Assembly (NCBI GenBank): GCA_016234555.1
Contig: JACRBJ010000032.1
Span: 310,001 to 374,000 of the forward strand
Reading direction: 5' to 3'
Origin: Chloroflexota bacterium
GTDB taxonomy: Bacteria; Chloroflexota; Anaerolineae; Anaerolineales; Villigracilaceae
Length of the DNA: 64,000 bases
Shown here piece by piece: positions 30,710 through 38,338 of the stretch. How positions within the stretch are numbered: the stretch's first letter is position 1; each line of letters opens with the position of its first letter. The notes under the pieces were generated by a model. That model was not told where the DNA came from, did no database searches, and worked only from the letters and a program-made list of their open reading frames with translations. The position numbers were made by a program, and so were the translations under genes.

Positions 30710-31482
30710 TAGTCGATCTGCGCCAGCAGCTTCTGGTGGACACCCGGCGCGGCGGCGAGGACCGATTGCGGCGCGGAGATGTAATCTGCCCCCCCGTCCA
30801 GCGCGGTGACGGTCGCCCCGGCTTCCTCGGCGATGAGTCCACCGGCGGCGATGTCCCAGGGTTTGAGGGAATATTCCCAAAACGCGTCGAAGCGTCCCGC
30901 GGCAACGTAGGCGGCATCGATGGCGGCAGAACCAAACCGTCGCACGCCCTGCGTTATTTTGCCGAGTTTCTCGAAGTTGGAGAAGTTGTTCTGTTCTGTG
31001 TGCCAGGCATCGTACGGGAACCCGGTCACCAGCAGGCTCTTTTCCAGTTCGATGGTTTGAGACGCGTGAATCCGCTTCCCGTTCAGGGTCGCGCCCTTGC
31101 CGCGTTCGGCGAGGAACGTTTCATCGCGCATCGGGTCGTACACCGCGCCGAGGATGACCACGCCGTCGAAGGCGTACGCGATGGACACGCAGAAGAGGGG
31201 GACGTGATGCGAGTAGTTCACCGTCCCGTCGAGCGGGTCGATGTACCAGGTGCCGCCGTTCGCCCCTTTGATTTCGCCGCTCTCCTCGGTCAGGATGTGG
31301 CTGTCGGGGAAGTGGGCATGGATTTCCTTCAGCAGAAATTCCTCCGATGCGTGGTCGATCTCGGTCACGGGGTCGAACACCCGCTTGAATTTGACCTGGT
31401 GTTCCTTGTTGTATCCATCGCGCAGGATGGCGCCCGCGCCGCGCGCGAGCCGTTCCATATCTTTGAGTGTTGGCTTCATCAT
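30709..31482 (-). CDS. suhB: Inositol monophosphatase family protein
   Basis: A 257-residue IMPase. Metal and active-site motifs are present: E66-E67 in LTEESGEIKG, DPLDGT with D82 and D85, and PWDIAAGGLIAEEAG near residue 210. It hydrolyses inositol-1-phosphate or a related sugar phosphate (some members act on fructose-1,6-bisphosphate or PAP). The start overlaps the arginase stop by four bases. The gene's TAA overlaps the end of the MITE-like element. Confidence 0.88.
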   Translation of the reverse strand: MMKPTLKDMERLARGAGAILRDGYNKEHQVKFKRVFDPVTEIDHASEEFLLKEIHAHFPDSHILTEESGEIKGANGGTWYIDPLDGTVNYSHHVPLFCVSIAYAFDGVVILGAVYDPMRDETFLAERGKGATLNGKRIHASQTIELEKSLLVTGFPYDAWHTEQNNFSNFEKLGKITQGVRRFGSAAIDAAYVAAGRFDAFWEYSLKPWDIAAGGLIAEEAGATVTALDGGADYISAPQSVLAAAPGVHQKLLAQID

Positions 31483-32381
31483 GATCCATTCCAGATGCGG
31501 CGTCCCAGTGCGGAGAGCGCAAACTCCACTGCCAGCGCCGCGGTTTTATTTTGCCCATCAAGGATGGGGTTGACTTCCACGAGGTCCATGCCGACGAGCA
31601 GGTTCGTTTCAGCGATCAATTCACAGGCGAGATGCGTCTCGCGTTGCGTGAGCCCGGCCGGGACGGGAGTCCCAACGCCGGGGGCGTGCTGCGGGTCGAG
31701 CGCGTCCATGTCGAGCGAGAAGTAGATGCCGTCCACGTCGCGGCTGACCCGTTCGATGGCTTTTTCCATCACGGTCACCAGCCCGTAGCGGTCGATCTGC
31801 TCCATGCCCATGACCATCGCGCCCGCCTTTTCCAGATTGACTTTCTCCCCGCTATCGAGGTCACGCGCGCCGACGATAGCGATCTTCGTCGGATCGATCA
31901 CGGGGATAGACTCGTCCCACAGTTGGACCAGCCGCCTGTCACCCAGACCAGCCAACAGCGCGAGCGACATGCCGTGGATGTTTCCTGAAGGGGTGGTCTC
32001 GGCGGTGTTGAAGTCGGCGTGGGCGTCGATCCAGATGACTCCAACCTTTCGGTTGCGTGCCGCGCCGCGAACTGATCCAATGGACAGGCTGTGATCCCCG
32101 CCGATGACCAGCGGAAAATTCTTCGCCTGCACCGAGGTCGCCACCGCACCCGCAATCCGCCGCGACATGGGGACGATGCAGTCGATGTATTTCATCTTCG
32201 TGTCGGTGATCTTGCACATTTCGGCAATCGCCACTTCAACATTGCCCTCGTCCCGAACCGTGTAACCGAGTTCTTCGAGTTTGTTTTGTAAATGTGCGTA
32301 GCGAATGGCGCTGGGACCCATGTCCACGCCGCGCCGGTCCGCGCCGAGATCGATTGGCGCACCGATAATGTCAATTTGCAT
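31479..32381 (-). CDS. rocF: Arginase
   Basis: A 300-residue ureohydrolase. All manganese ligands are visible: H97 in GGDHSLSIGS, D119, H121 and D123 in DAHADFNT, and D224 and D226 in SLDMDALDP. The opening GAPIDLGADRRGVDMGPSAIR and the HGVGTPV-like APGVGTPVPAGLT fit arginase better than agmatinase. It splits arginine into ornithine and urea. GAGGAG precedes the ATG. It is coupled to the downstream phosphatase gene by a four-base overlap. Confidence 0.9.
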   Translation of the reverse strand: MQIDIIGAPIDLGADRRGVDMGPSAIRYAHLQNKLEELGYTVRDEGNVEVAIAEMCKITDTKMKYIDCIVPMSRRIAGAVATSVQAKNFPLVIGGDHSLSIGSVRGAARNRKVGVIWIDAHADFNTAETTPSGNIHGMSLALLAGLGDRRLVQLWDESIPVIDPTKIAIVGARDLDSGEKVNLEKAGAMVMGMEQIDRYGLVTVMEKAIERVSRDVDGIYFSLDMDALDPQHAPGVGTPVPAGLTQRETHLACELIAETNLLVGMDLVEVNPILDGQNKTAALAVEFALSALGRRIWNGS

Positions 32382-32401
32382 TTTGTCTCCTCTAAATTTT
32401 C

Positions 32402-32435
32402 TTACCGCGAAGGGGCGAAGTACGCGAAGGATTCT
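32402..32435. repeat. Left inverted repeat flanking the GxxExxY gene
   Basis: CCGCGAAGGGGCGAAGTACG and adjoining bases are an imperfect reverse complement of 32894-32926 (GCGCCCTTCGCCCCTTCGCGG). The two arms enclose the GxxExxY gene and little else. Confidence 0.65.
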
Positions 32436-32462
32436 CTGGGCTGCGAAGAAGGGCGGAAGGGA

Positions 32463-32870
32463 TTACCGCTTGGGATAGGGAGTATCGCCTTCGAGTTTAT
32501 AAACCACGCGCCTGATTCCATCCTTCATCAATTTTACATTCCAATTCAACAGAAAGCCCAACCTGCATCCGCTCAGTTTTAGATAAGTCATAAGCTGCGT
32601 CTGGTGGATGGGAAGCAGAGTCTCGACAGCCTTGTTTTCGACAATGGCCAGACCGTTTATCAAGGTGTCGATGCGATAACCAGCGTCGATCTTCTGGTCT
32701 TCATAAGCAATTGGAAGTTTCACTTCCGTTTTTGCATCCCAGCCGCGTTTGCACAGTTCGTAGGCATGACAGTGCTGATAAGCGGATTCCAACAAACCCG
32801 GCCCCAGTGCCTTGTGAACCTGGATTGCACAATCCACAACATCCGTCGCAATTGCCTCAATATCCGTCAT
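32463..32870 (-). CDS. GxxExxY family protein (PD-(D/E)XK-like)
   Basis: A 135-residue protein. The name-giving motif is G25, E28 and Y31 in GPGLLESAY, followed by YRIDTLINGLAIVENKAVE, which has the D...ExK layout of the PD-(D/E)XK nuclease fold. Function is not established. GAAGGA precedes the ATG. The gene is enclosed by imperfect inverted repeats (32402-32435 and 32894-32926) that separate it from arginase and hutI, as though it were a small cassette inserted between metabolic genes. Confidence 0.85.
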   Translation of the reverse strand: MTDIEAIATDVVDCAIQVHKALGPGLLESAYQHCHAYELCKRGWDAKTEVKLPIAYEDQKIDAGYRIDTLINGLAIVENKAVETLLPIHQTQLMTYLKLSGCRLGFLLNWNVKLMKDGIRRVVYKLEGDTPYPKR

Positions 32871-32893
32871 GTCCTTCTTCCCTTCTTAATAAA

Positions 32894-32926
32894 AGATTCT
32901 TCGCGCCCTTCGCCCCTTCGCGGTGA
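32894..32926. repeat. Right inverted repeat flanking the GxxExxY gene
   Basis: AGATTCTTCGCG then CCCTTCGCCCCTTCGCGGTGAA is the partner of the repeat at 32402-32435. It ends eight bases before the hutI stop codon. Confidence 0.65.
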
Positions 32927-32933
32927 AATGTTT

Positions 32934-34208
32934 TTACGCTGTTCTGTAATACCCCACATCCACCGAATACACCCGCCCGCGTTTGATGACCTGCTTGACG
33001 AGGTTGGTCCCATAGCGGTATCCCAATTGGCGGTAATCCGACACGGAGAGAATGAGCATATCTGCCTGCTTACCAATCTCGATGGAGCCAATCGTGTCTG
33101 CTCTGCGAACGGCATGGGCGGAATTGATGGTGGTTGCGGCGATGGCTTCGGCGGGCGTCAGCTTCATGGAGCGGCAGGCGAGAGCAATGACAAATTGCAT
33201 CGACTCGTTCCAGGTTGTGCCGGGGTTGCAGTCGGTTGCCAGCGCAAAGATGGCGTCCGCTTCGATGAGCTTGCGGGCGGGGGTGTACTGACATTCCGCC
33301 AAGCCAAAGGGTGTGCAAGGCAGGGACACAGCCACGGTCTCCGACTTGCCCAACGTGGCGATATCTGCATCCGAAGTCTTGACCAGGTGGTCGGCGGAAG
33401 CGGCTCCCAACTCCACTGCCAGCGATGCGCCGCCGAGATTGTCGAATTCGTCGGCGTGGATCTTGAGCGGGAATCCCAGCGATTTGGCTTTGTTCAATAC
33501 CTGACGCGACTGTTCGAGGTCAAAGGCTTTGTTCTCGCAGAAGACATCCACAAAGGGCAGTGGCTGGCGCGGGGCGTGAGTTTCCCACCATTCCATCAAC
33601 ATGGGGAGCATGGTATTGGCGACTTCGTCGACATATCCTTGCGGGTTGTCTTTGAATTCCGGGGCAATGGCGTGCGCGCCGAGAAAGGTGGGGACGATGT
33701 CCACCGGGCTTTCATCGTCCAATGCGAGCAGGGCTTTCAACAGGCGCAATTCAGTGGAGGCTCGCAAGCCGTAACCGGTCTTGGCTTCGGCAGTGGTTGT
33801 CCCGTGCGAGAACATCCTCAACAGGCGCGGACGAGTCTGCGCAATGAGCGATTCCATGCTGGCAGTGCGCGTGGCTTTGACTGTCGAAATGATTCCGCCG
33901 CCCGCCGCAAGAATATCGAGATATGCCATGCCACCCATCTTCATCGAGAATTCGTTGGCGCGGTCCCCCGCCCAGATGAGATGGGTATGCGGATCCACGA
34001 AGCCGGGCATGAGCACGCAACCACCGGCGTCGAGGGTGGGTTCGTCGGGATAGGCGTTCTTCAATTCGTCAGTGGTTCCCACGGCGACGATCTTCTCGTC
34101 ACGAACCACAACCGCGCCTTTTTCGATGATGCCAAGTGAGCCAAGGGCGTGTCCGCGCTGGGGACCGCCCGCAAGAGTAAGAAGTTGGGAGGAGGAATGA
34201 ATGAGCAT
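32934..34208 (-). CDS. hutI: Imidazolonepropionase
   Basis: A 424-residue amidohydrolase. GFVDPHTHLIWAGDRANEF has the metal-binding HxH, with TTTAEAKTGYGL, LGAHAIAPEF, KIHADEFDNLGGA and FALATDCNPGTTW completing the HutI pattern. It opens imidazolone-5-propionate to N-formimino-L-glutamate in histidine breakdown. ATG 34208 is chosen over the TTG at 34220, with GGTGAT nine bases before it. No hutH, hutU or hutG is next to it; arginase, another nitrogen-releasing enzyme, lies downstream beyond the GxxExxY cassette. Confidence 0.92.
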   Translation of the reverse strand: MLIHSSSQLLTLAGGPQRGHALGSLGIIEKGAVVVRDEKIVAVGTTDELKNAYPDEPTLDAGGCVLMPGFVDPHTHLIWAGDRANEFSMKMGGMAYLDILAAGGGIISTVKATRTASMESLIAQTRPRLLRMFSHGTTTAEAKTGYGLRASTELRLLKALLALDDESPVDIVPTFLGAHAIAPEFKDNPQGYVDEVANTMLPMLMEWWETHAPRQPLPFVDVFCENKAFDLEQSRQVLNKAKSLGFPLKIHADEFDNLGGASLAVELGAASADHLVKTSDADIATLGKSETVAVSLPCTPFGLAECQYTPARKLIEADAIFALATDCNPGTTWNESMQFVIALACRSMKLTPAEAIAATTINSAHAVRRADTIGSIEIGKQADMLILSVSDYRQLGYRYGTNLVKQVIKRGRVYSVDVGYYRTA

Positions 34209-34381
34209 GTTAATCACCAATCGTTATGGAATGCCGTAATTTAACCACAGAACGGTTTGGAAACAGTGATGAAAACGAAAACTTTGAGAAGCAAAATACA
34301 AGTCATACTTAAGTACCATCATGTTAATTTAATGCTCATAATTCGCTAACATAACTGTTAAGAAAAACTCCTCTCTTTATC

Positions 34382-34409
34382 TTGTTTTTTTTTTCGACCT
34401 GAGTACAAT
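34382..34409 (+). promoter_or_regulatory. Promoter of the Flp pilin gene
   Basis: TTGTTT at 34382-34387 and TACAAT at 34404-34409 are separated by 16 bases, mostly a T-run. Transcription would start near 34416, giving a leader of about 50 bases. Confidence 0.5.
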
Positions 34410-34465
34410 AGGATTATCTCAGGCAACCTTCCTGATGAAATTTGTGAGAAAGGAGAAAAAATAAC

Positions 34466-34621
34466 ATGTTATTCGCCCCCAAGGAAAAAGGTCAGGGACT
34501 CGTTGAGTACGCGCTGATCCTCGTTTTAGTAGCTATTGTCGTTATTGCGGCCCTTATGATCCTCGGACCAATCATCGGCAATGTGTTCAGCAAAGTCAAC
34601 TCCAGCCTCAGTGGTGTGTAA
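34466..34621 (+). CDS. Flp-type (type IVb) pilin
   Basis: A 51-residue protein. KEKGQGLVEYALILVLVAIVV is the Flp prepilin signature: cleavage after G9, Glu at +5 and Tyr at +6, followed by a hydrophobic helix. After processing by a TadV/CpaA-type peptidase it would form a thin adhesive pilus. GAAAGGAG lies before the ATG. It is a single-gene unit between a recognisable promoter and the terminator at 34644-34673; no tad assembly genes are nearby. Confidence 0.85.
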   Translation: MLFAPKEKGQGLVEYALILVLVAIVVIAALMILGPIIGNVFSKVNSSLSGV

Positions 34622-34643
34622 TTTACACCTTTGACCTGTAAAT

Positions 34644-34673
34644 AAAAAGCCCCGCCGAAAGGCGGGGCTTTTT
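34644..34673. terminator. Bidirectional terminator between pilin and helicase genes
   Basis: AAAAAGCCCCGCC at 34644-34656 and GGCGGGGCTTTTT at 34661-34673 with a GAAA loop. It ends the pilin message, and the helicase stop codon overlaps its outer edge, so it can also serve the opposite strand. Confidence 0.85.
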
Positions 34674-37209
34674 ATTTTGCTAGTACCAGTTCTTTGAGAA
34701 TTGCCAGCGTTTCTGCTTTCCCGCCTACGCCGTTCTCGCCACCGGGACCGACGCACGAGGGACAGCCATCTTCACATCCGCACTCGCTGACCAGTTCCAG
34801 CGCGCGCTGAATTAATTCATCGTGAATTTCAAACAGCTTCTGACTGAAACCAATCCCCGCCGGGACAAGGTCGTAGAGGACGACGGTTGGCAAGCCGTTT
34901 GCAGGTTTCCAGGCTGGGTCAGCAAGCGTACCAAGGTCACGCGGATCGCACATCAAAAACAGCGGGGCGAGGTTGCCAAGCGCGAAGCCCAGACCTGCAA
35001 GTCCACTGCGGATGCGGACGTTTTGTTCCACCTTGCGATGACAACCGCTGCAAAGCGTGGTCAGGTTTTCGAGGCGGTTGGCTTCCGTTGCGGAGGTGAA
35101 TGAACGAAATGGCGTTTTATGATGCACGTCATGCTGGCGCGTGGTTTCAATCGCGCCGCAAACCTGACATTGATATTTATCACGTTCACGCACGCGGTCG
35201 CGGATGCGCCCCCAGTCGGGACCGTAGTTGTTCGGGTCGTTGGACCAGTTCCCAGCGTCGCGCAAGCGGGAAAGAGTATCTTCGGAAAGAGAAAGCCAGT
35301 AGCCAGTCGTCTGCAACTCGGACGGAGGCATGTCCAAAGGTTCCTCTCCCAAATTTTCAAGTGTGAACCAGCGTAGCTTTCTAAACCCGACCACCTGCGT
35401 GGTGACCTGAATTTCGCCATAAGCCTTTTCGCCGCCAGGCACAGCGGTTTGCTCGTTGACGGATAAAACTTCGATCTCGGAGTTTTGCTGGGCTTCAGTG
35501 TAGTAATCCAGCCCAACGGGAATCAACTGCGCGATGTGATTTTCGATGTTGTATTCCTGCACAAAATACTGCTGACCCTCGTGCATGTAAATTGCGCCGG
35601 GGTGAACCATCCATGCGGCGCTTTCGCCGTCCACTGTGCCAATCGTGGTCGGCCGTCCATCGTCCGCCGTTGACTGCAGAACCACGCTTTGCGGCGACGC
35701 GGAACGCAGGGAGATATTCGCGGCAGGATACTGGTCTTTCATCCAATAATATTTTTCGTCCGAGAAGTGCGCGTCCTGGCTGGCGACCATGAACTCAAGA
35801 TACTCTTCGAGAAGTTCATCCGAGATGCCGCCGAAGCCTTCGCCTTTTTTGAATGGCAGTTCGAACATGGCACAGCGCAGATGCTCCAGCAAAATCAGCA
35901 AATGGTTCGGGTTGACCAGCGCTTGCTCCGGCGAACTGCCGAAAAAATAGTCTGGATGATGCGCGAGGAACTGGTCAAGAGGATTGGGTGACGCGACCAG
36001 AATCGAGGCTGCGGGCGAATCTCCGCGACCCGCCCTACCCGACTGCTGGCGCGCGCTGGCGATGGTTCCGGGATACCCGACGATGATTGCCGCGCCCAGC
36101 CCGCCGATGTCGATGCCGAGTTCGAGGGCGTTGGTGGCGACAACGGTTTTAACCGAGCCGTCACGCAAGCCCTGTTCGATTTCACGACGTTGATGAGGAA
36201 GGTAACCGGAGCGATAGCCGCGGACTTGATTGGCGATTTTTGGTTGACGATTGACGATTTGAGATTGAAGATAGGTGAGGATGATTTCCACGCTTCTTCT
36301 GGTTCTGGCAAAGACAACGGATTGGATGTCGTGATTCAGCAGGTCGGTTGCCAGCCGCACGCTTTCGAGTAGACTGCTTTTTCGCAAGCCAAGAGCGGGA
36401 TCGGTGACGGGCGGATTGTAGATGATGAAGTGACGTTCGCCGCGCGAAGAGCCGTCGTTTTCGATGAGTTCAACATCCTCTTCGATAAGTGCTTCGGCGA
36501 GTTCTTTGGGATTTCCAATTGTGGCGGAGGCAAGGATGAACTGCGGATGCGCTCCATAAAAATTCGCCACGCGTTTGAGCCTGCGGACGACGTTGGCGAC
36601 ATGAGAACCAAAGACTCCGCGATAGGTATGTGCCTCATCGATGACGATGAATTTCAAATTGGAAAAGAAATCGCTCCAGTTGGCGTGATGCGGCAGGATT
36701 CCCGTGTGGAGCATGTCGGGGTTGCTCAGGATGATACGGGCGTTCTTGCGGATGGATGGGCGGTGGGATTGGGGGGTGTCGCCGTCGTAGATGCCAGTAA
36801 CCAGTGACGAGTTATCAGTAATCAGTGTGCGCAAAACTGACAACTGATCACTGATTACTGATAACTGATCCTGGGCAAGGGCTTTGGTTGGGAAAAGATA
36901 AAGCGCGCGGGCTTCGGGGTTTTCAAGCAATGCCGCGAGAACAGGCAGGTTATAGGCGAGAGTCTTTCCGCTGGCTGTGCCTGTGGCGAGGATGATGTTT
37001 TTTCGGGCGCGGGCGAGAGTCCATGCCGAGAGTTGATGCGAGTAGAGCGACGAAATTCCACGGGTGGACAAAGCCTCCCGAAGCGGAATCAGCAAATCGG
37101 TCGGAAAAGGGGTGGTCTGCGCGGCGCGGGGCGGAGTCGTCCTCCACGCGGAAAAATTCGGCGCGGTCTGCTCATCCCGTTTCCAAAAATCGAGCAGGGG
37201 TTGAATCAT
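34672..37209 (-). CDS. DEAD/DEAH-box helicase with DUF1998 (MrfA/YprA-like) and embedded HNH domain
   Basis: An 845-residue protein. Helicase motifs: Walker A ATGTASGKT (75-83), DEAH 191-194, SAT 228-230, and QSGRAGR 389-395. The C-terminal half is DUF1998-like and ends in a cysteine cluster (C810, C812, C816, C819). Inserted at about 670-735 is an HNH/zinc module: CQVC at 681-684, DVHHKT at 694-699 and CSGCH at 720-724. MrfA-type helicases act in DNA repair. Three segments (about 115-138, 316-330 and 515-526) look like translated repeat DNA. ATG 37209 overlaps the upstream gene's TGA. Confidence 0.85.
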   Translation of the reverse strand: MIQPLLDFWKRDEQTAPNFSAWRTTPPRAAQTTPFPTDLLIPLREALSTRGISSLYSHQLSAWTLARARKNIILATGTASGKTLAYNLPVLAALLENPEARALYLFPTKALAQDQLSVISDQLSVLRTLITDNSSLVTGIYDGDTPQSHRPSIRKNARIILSNPDMLHTGILPHHANWSDFFSNLKFIVIDEAHTYRGVFGSHVANVVRRLKRVANFYGAHPQFILASATIGNPKELAEALIEEDVELIENDGSSRGERHFIIYNPPVTDPALGLRKSSLLESVRLATDLLNHDIQSVVFARTRRSVEIILTYLQSQIVNRQPKIANQVRGYRSGYLPHQRREIEQGLRDGSVKTVVATNALELGIDIGGLGAAIIVGYPGTIASARQQSGRAGRGDSPAASILVASPNPLDQFLAHHPDYFFGSSPEQALVNPNHLLILLEHLRCAMFELPFKKGEGFGGISDELLEEYLEFMVASQDAHFSDEKYYWMKDQYPAANISLRSASPQSVVLQSTADDGRPTTIGTVDGESAAWMVHPGAIYMHEGQQYFVQEYNIENHIAQLIPVGLDYYTEAQQNSEIEVLSVNEQTAVPGGEKAYGEIQVTTQVVGFRKLRWFTLENLGEEPLDMPPSELQTTGYWLSLSEDTLSRLRDAGNWSNDPNNYGPDWGRIRDRVRERDKYQCQVCGAIETTRQHDVHHKTPFRSFTSATEANRLENLTTLCSGCHRKVEQNVRIRSGLAGLGFALGNLAPLFLMCDPRDLGTLADPAWKPANGLPTVVLYDLVPAGIGFSQKLFEIHDELIQRALELVSECGCEDGCPSCVGPGGENGVGGKAETLAILKELVLAK
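36811..36865. repeat. 17-base inverted repeat inside the helicase gene
   Basis: GTTATCAGTAATCAGTG at 36811-36827 is the exact reverse complement of 36849-36865. It encodes roughly residues 115-138 (DQLSVISDQLSVL and following), between conserved motifs Ia and the next strand. The ACTGATAACTGATTAC word recurs at 46865-46880. Confidence 0.8.
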
Positions 37210-38216
37210 GCCGGCTGTTCTCCCGCCGTATGCAGGGAACGGAACGCCCATGCGCCGACTCCGAACGGGACCCAGAAGGTGACGGTGCGATAGGTAAGCG
37301 TGATGAGGACGGCGTGACTCCAATCGACATTGAGCGACGAAAGCGCGATGGGCATGATGCCTTCGACGATGCCGATGCCCGACGGCGTGGGCGAGACGAT
37401 GACGAACAGGTAGGCAAGCGAGAAGCCGGCAATGATGGTTCCCATCGAGAATGGGACTTCAAAGGAAAGAAAGGACAAGGTCAGGACCGCCATCAACAGG
37501 GCTTTATCCAGGATGCCCCACATGACGGGTCTGACGAGGCTGGACTTTCGCTCGGTCAGCCCTGTAAAGCCTTCGGCAACTTCGTGCGCGAACTCGTGGG
37601 CGCGGGGTTCGCTCAGGAATTGCGTTTTTCTGCGAAGGAATTTTGCAATGCGGTTGAGGATGTGAGCCGCCTTCGCCAGCAGGCTGCCCAGTTTTTCCTC
37701 CGAACGATAACCGAGATATAGAACAAAGGCGGAGGAAACAGCGATCCCAAGCAGGATGAGCGAGGCGGTGAGTTCGCTGGCGTCGAGGTCATTGCGACGG
37801 ACGAGGACGATGAGACCAAGCGAAAGGACAACCAGGAACGAAGCCTGGTCCAGCACAAGGAAAAGGGCGGCGGCGACTGTCACCTTGCCGGTGGGATGTC
37901 CGCGGCGGTGGGCTTCGGCGGCAAAGAGGGCGACCCCGCCCATCCCGCCAGTTGGGGCGACGACGTTGATGAAGTTTGCGGCGGCGGCGATTCTGCTCAA
38001 GGCCAGCACGGCTTCGTGCACGCCGAGCAAATGAAAAACGGACTGGTACATGCGTCCGGAAGTGATGAACCAGATCATCTGCACGAGGATGGCAAGCAGG
38101 AAGAAGGTCGGGTGCGCCTTTCTCAGGGTTGCAGCAATGGTCTCGAGTTCGCCGAAACTGAGCGCCACCACAACAATAGCCGAGAAAAGAACGACGATGA
38201 CGATGAGCTTTTTCAT
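37206..38216 (-). CDS. Lysylphosphatidylglycerol synthase/UPF0104-like membrane protein
   Basis: About 336 residues with eight membrane segments, matching the flippase-like membrane domain of the LPG_synthase_TM (UPF0104) family: ALSRIAAAANFINVVAPTGGMGGVALFAAEAHRRGHPTGKV in the middle and VSPTPSGIGIVEGIMPIAL near the end. No aminoacyl-transferase domain is attached, so a lipid-translocating role is more likely than lysyl-PG synthesis. ATG 38216 is chosen; TAGAAT lies eight bases before it and no Shine-Dalgarno is visible, again suggesting a very short leader. The stop overlaps the helicase start. Confidence 0.75.
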   Translation of the reverse strand: MKKLIVIVVLFSAIVVVALSFGELETIAATLRKAHPTFFLLAILVQMIWFITSGRMYQSVFHLLGVHEAVLALSRIAAAANFINVVAPTGGMGGVALFAAEAHRRGHPTGKVTVAAALFLVLDQASFLVVLSLGLIVLVRRNDLDASELTASLILLGIAVSSAFVLYLGYRSEEKLGSLLAKAAHILNRIAKFLRRKTQFLSEPRAHEFAHEVAEGFTGLTERKSSLVRPVMWGILDKALLMAVLTLSFLSFEVPFSMGTIIAGFSLAYLFVIVSPTPSGIGIVEGIMPIALSSLNVDWSHAVLITLTYRTVTFWVPFGVGAWAFRSLHTAGEQPA

Positions 38217-38224
38217 TGGGTTGG

Positions 38225-38230
38225 ATTCTA
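38225..38230 (-). promoter_or_regulatory. -10 box of the UPF0104-like gene
   Basis: TAGAAT on the minus strand ends eight bases before the ATG at 38216. It probably drives both this gene and the coupled helicase. Confidence 0.45.
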
Positions 38231-38301
38231 CCCTGACTGTCCGTCCTGAACACGGGCGGGGATTTTGCAATGAATGCCCGAACTGCGCCGGCGTGAAATT
38301 A

Positions 38302-38329
38302 AAAAGAGCAGACTTGCGCCTGCTCTTTT
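38302..38329. terminator. Terminator downstream of the zinc peptidase gene
   Basis: AAAAGAGCAG at 38302-38311 and CTGCTCTTTT at 38320-38329. On the minus strand it is followed by a T-rich tract, and it lies 10 bases past the 38339 stop. Confidence 0.8.
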
Positions 38330-38338
38330 CTTCAAGTT

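Noticed and set aside
30691..31725. Plus-strand frame of about 340 codons opposite the inositol monophosphatase and arginase
   Set aside because: Antisense to two confident enzymes and low-complexity Val/Gly/Arg-rich.
32604..34139. Plus-strand frame of about 510 codons opposite hutI
   Set aside because: Antisense shadow of a confident imidazolonepropionase; no family pattern in the translation.
36220..36280. Possible separate small RNA in the GATTGACGATTTG repeats
   Set aside because: The repeats lie in frame inside the helicase and have no promoter or terminator of their own.
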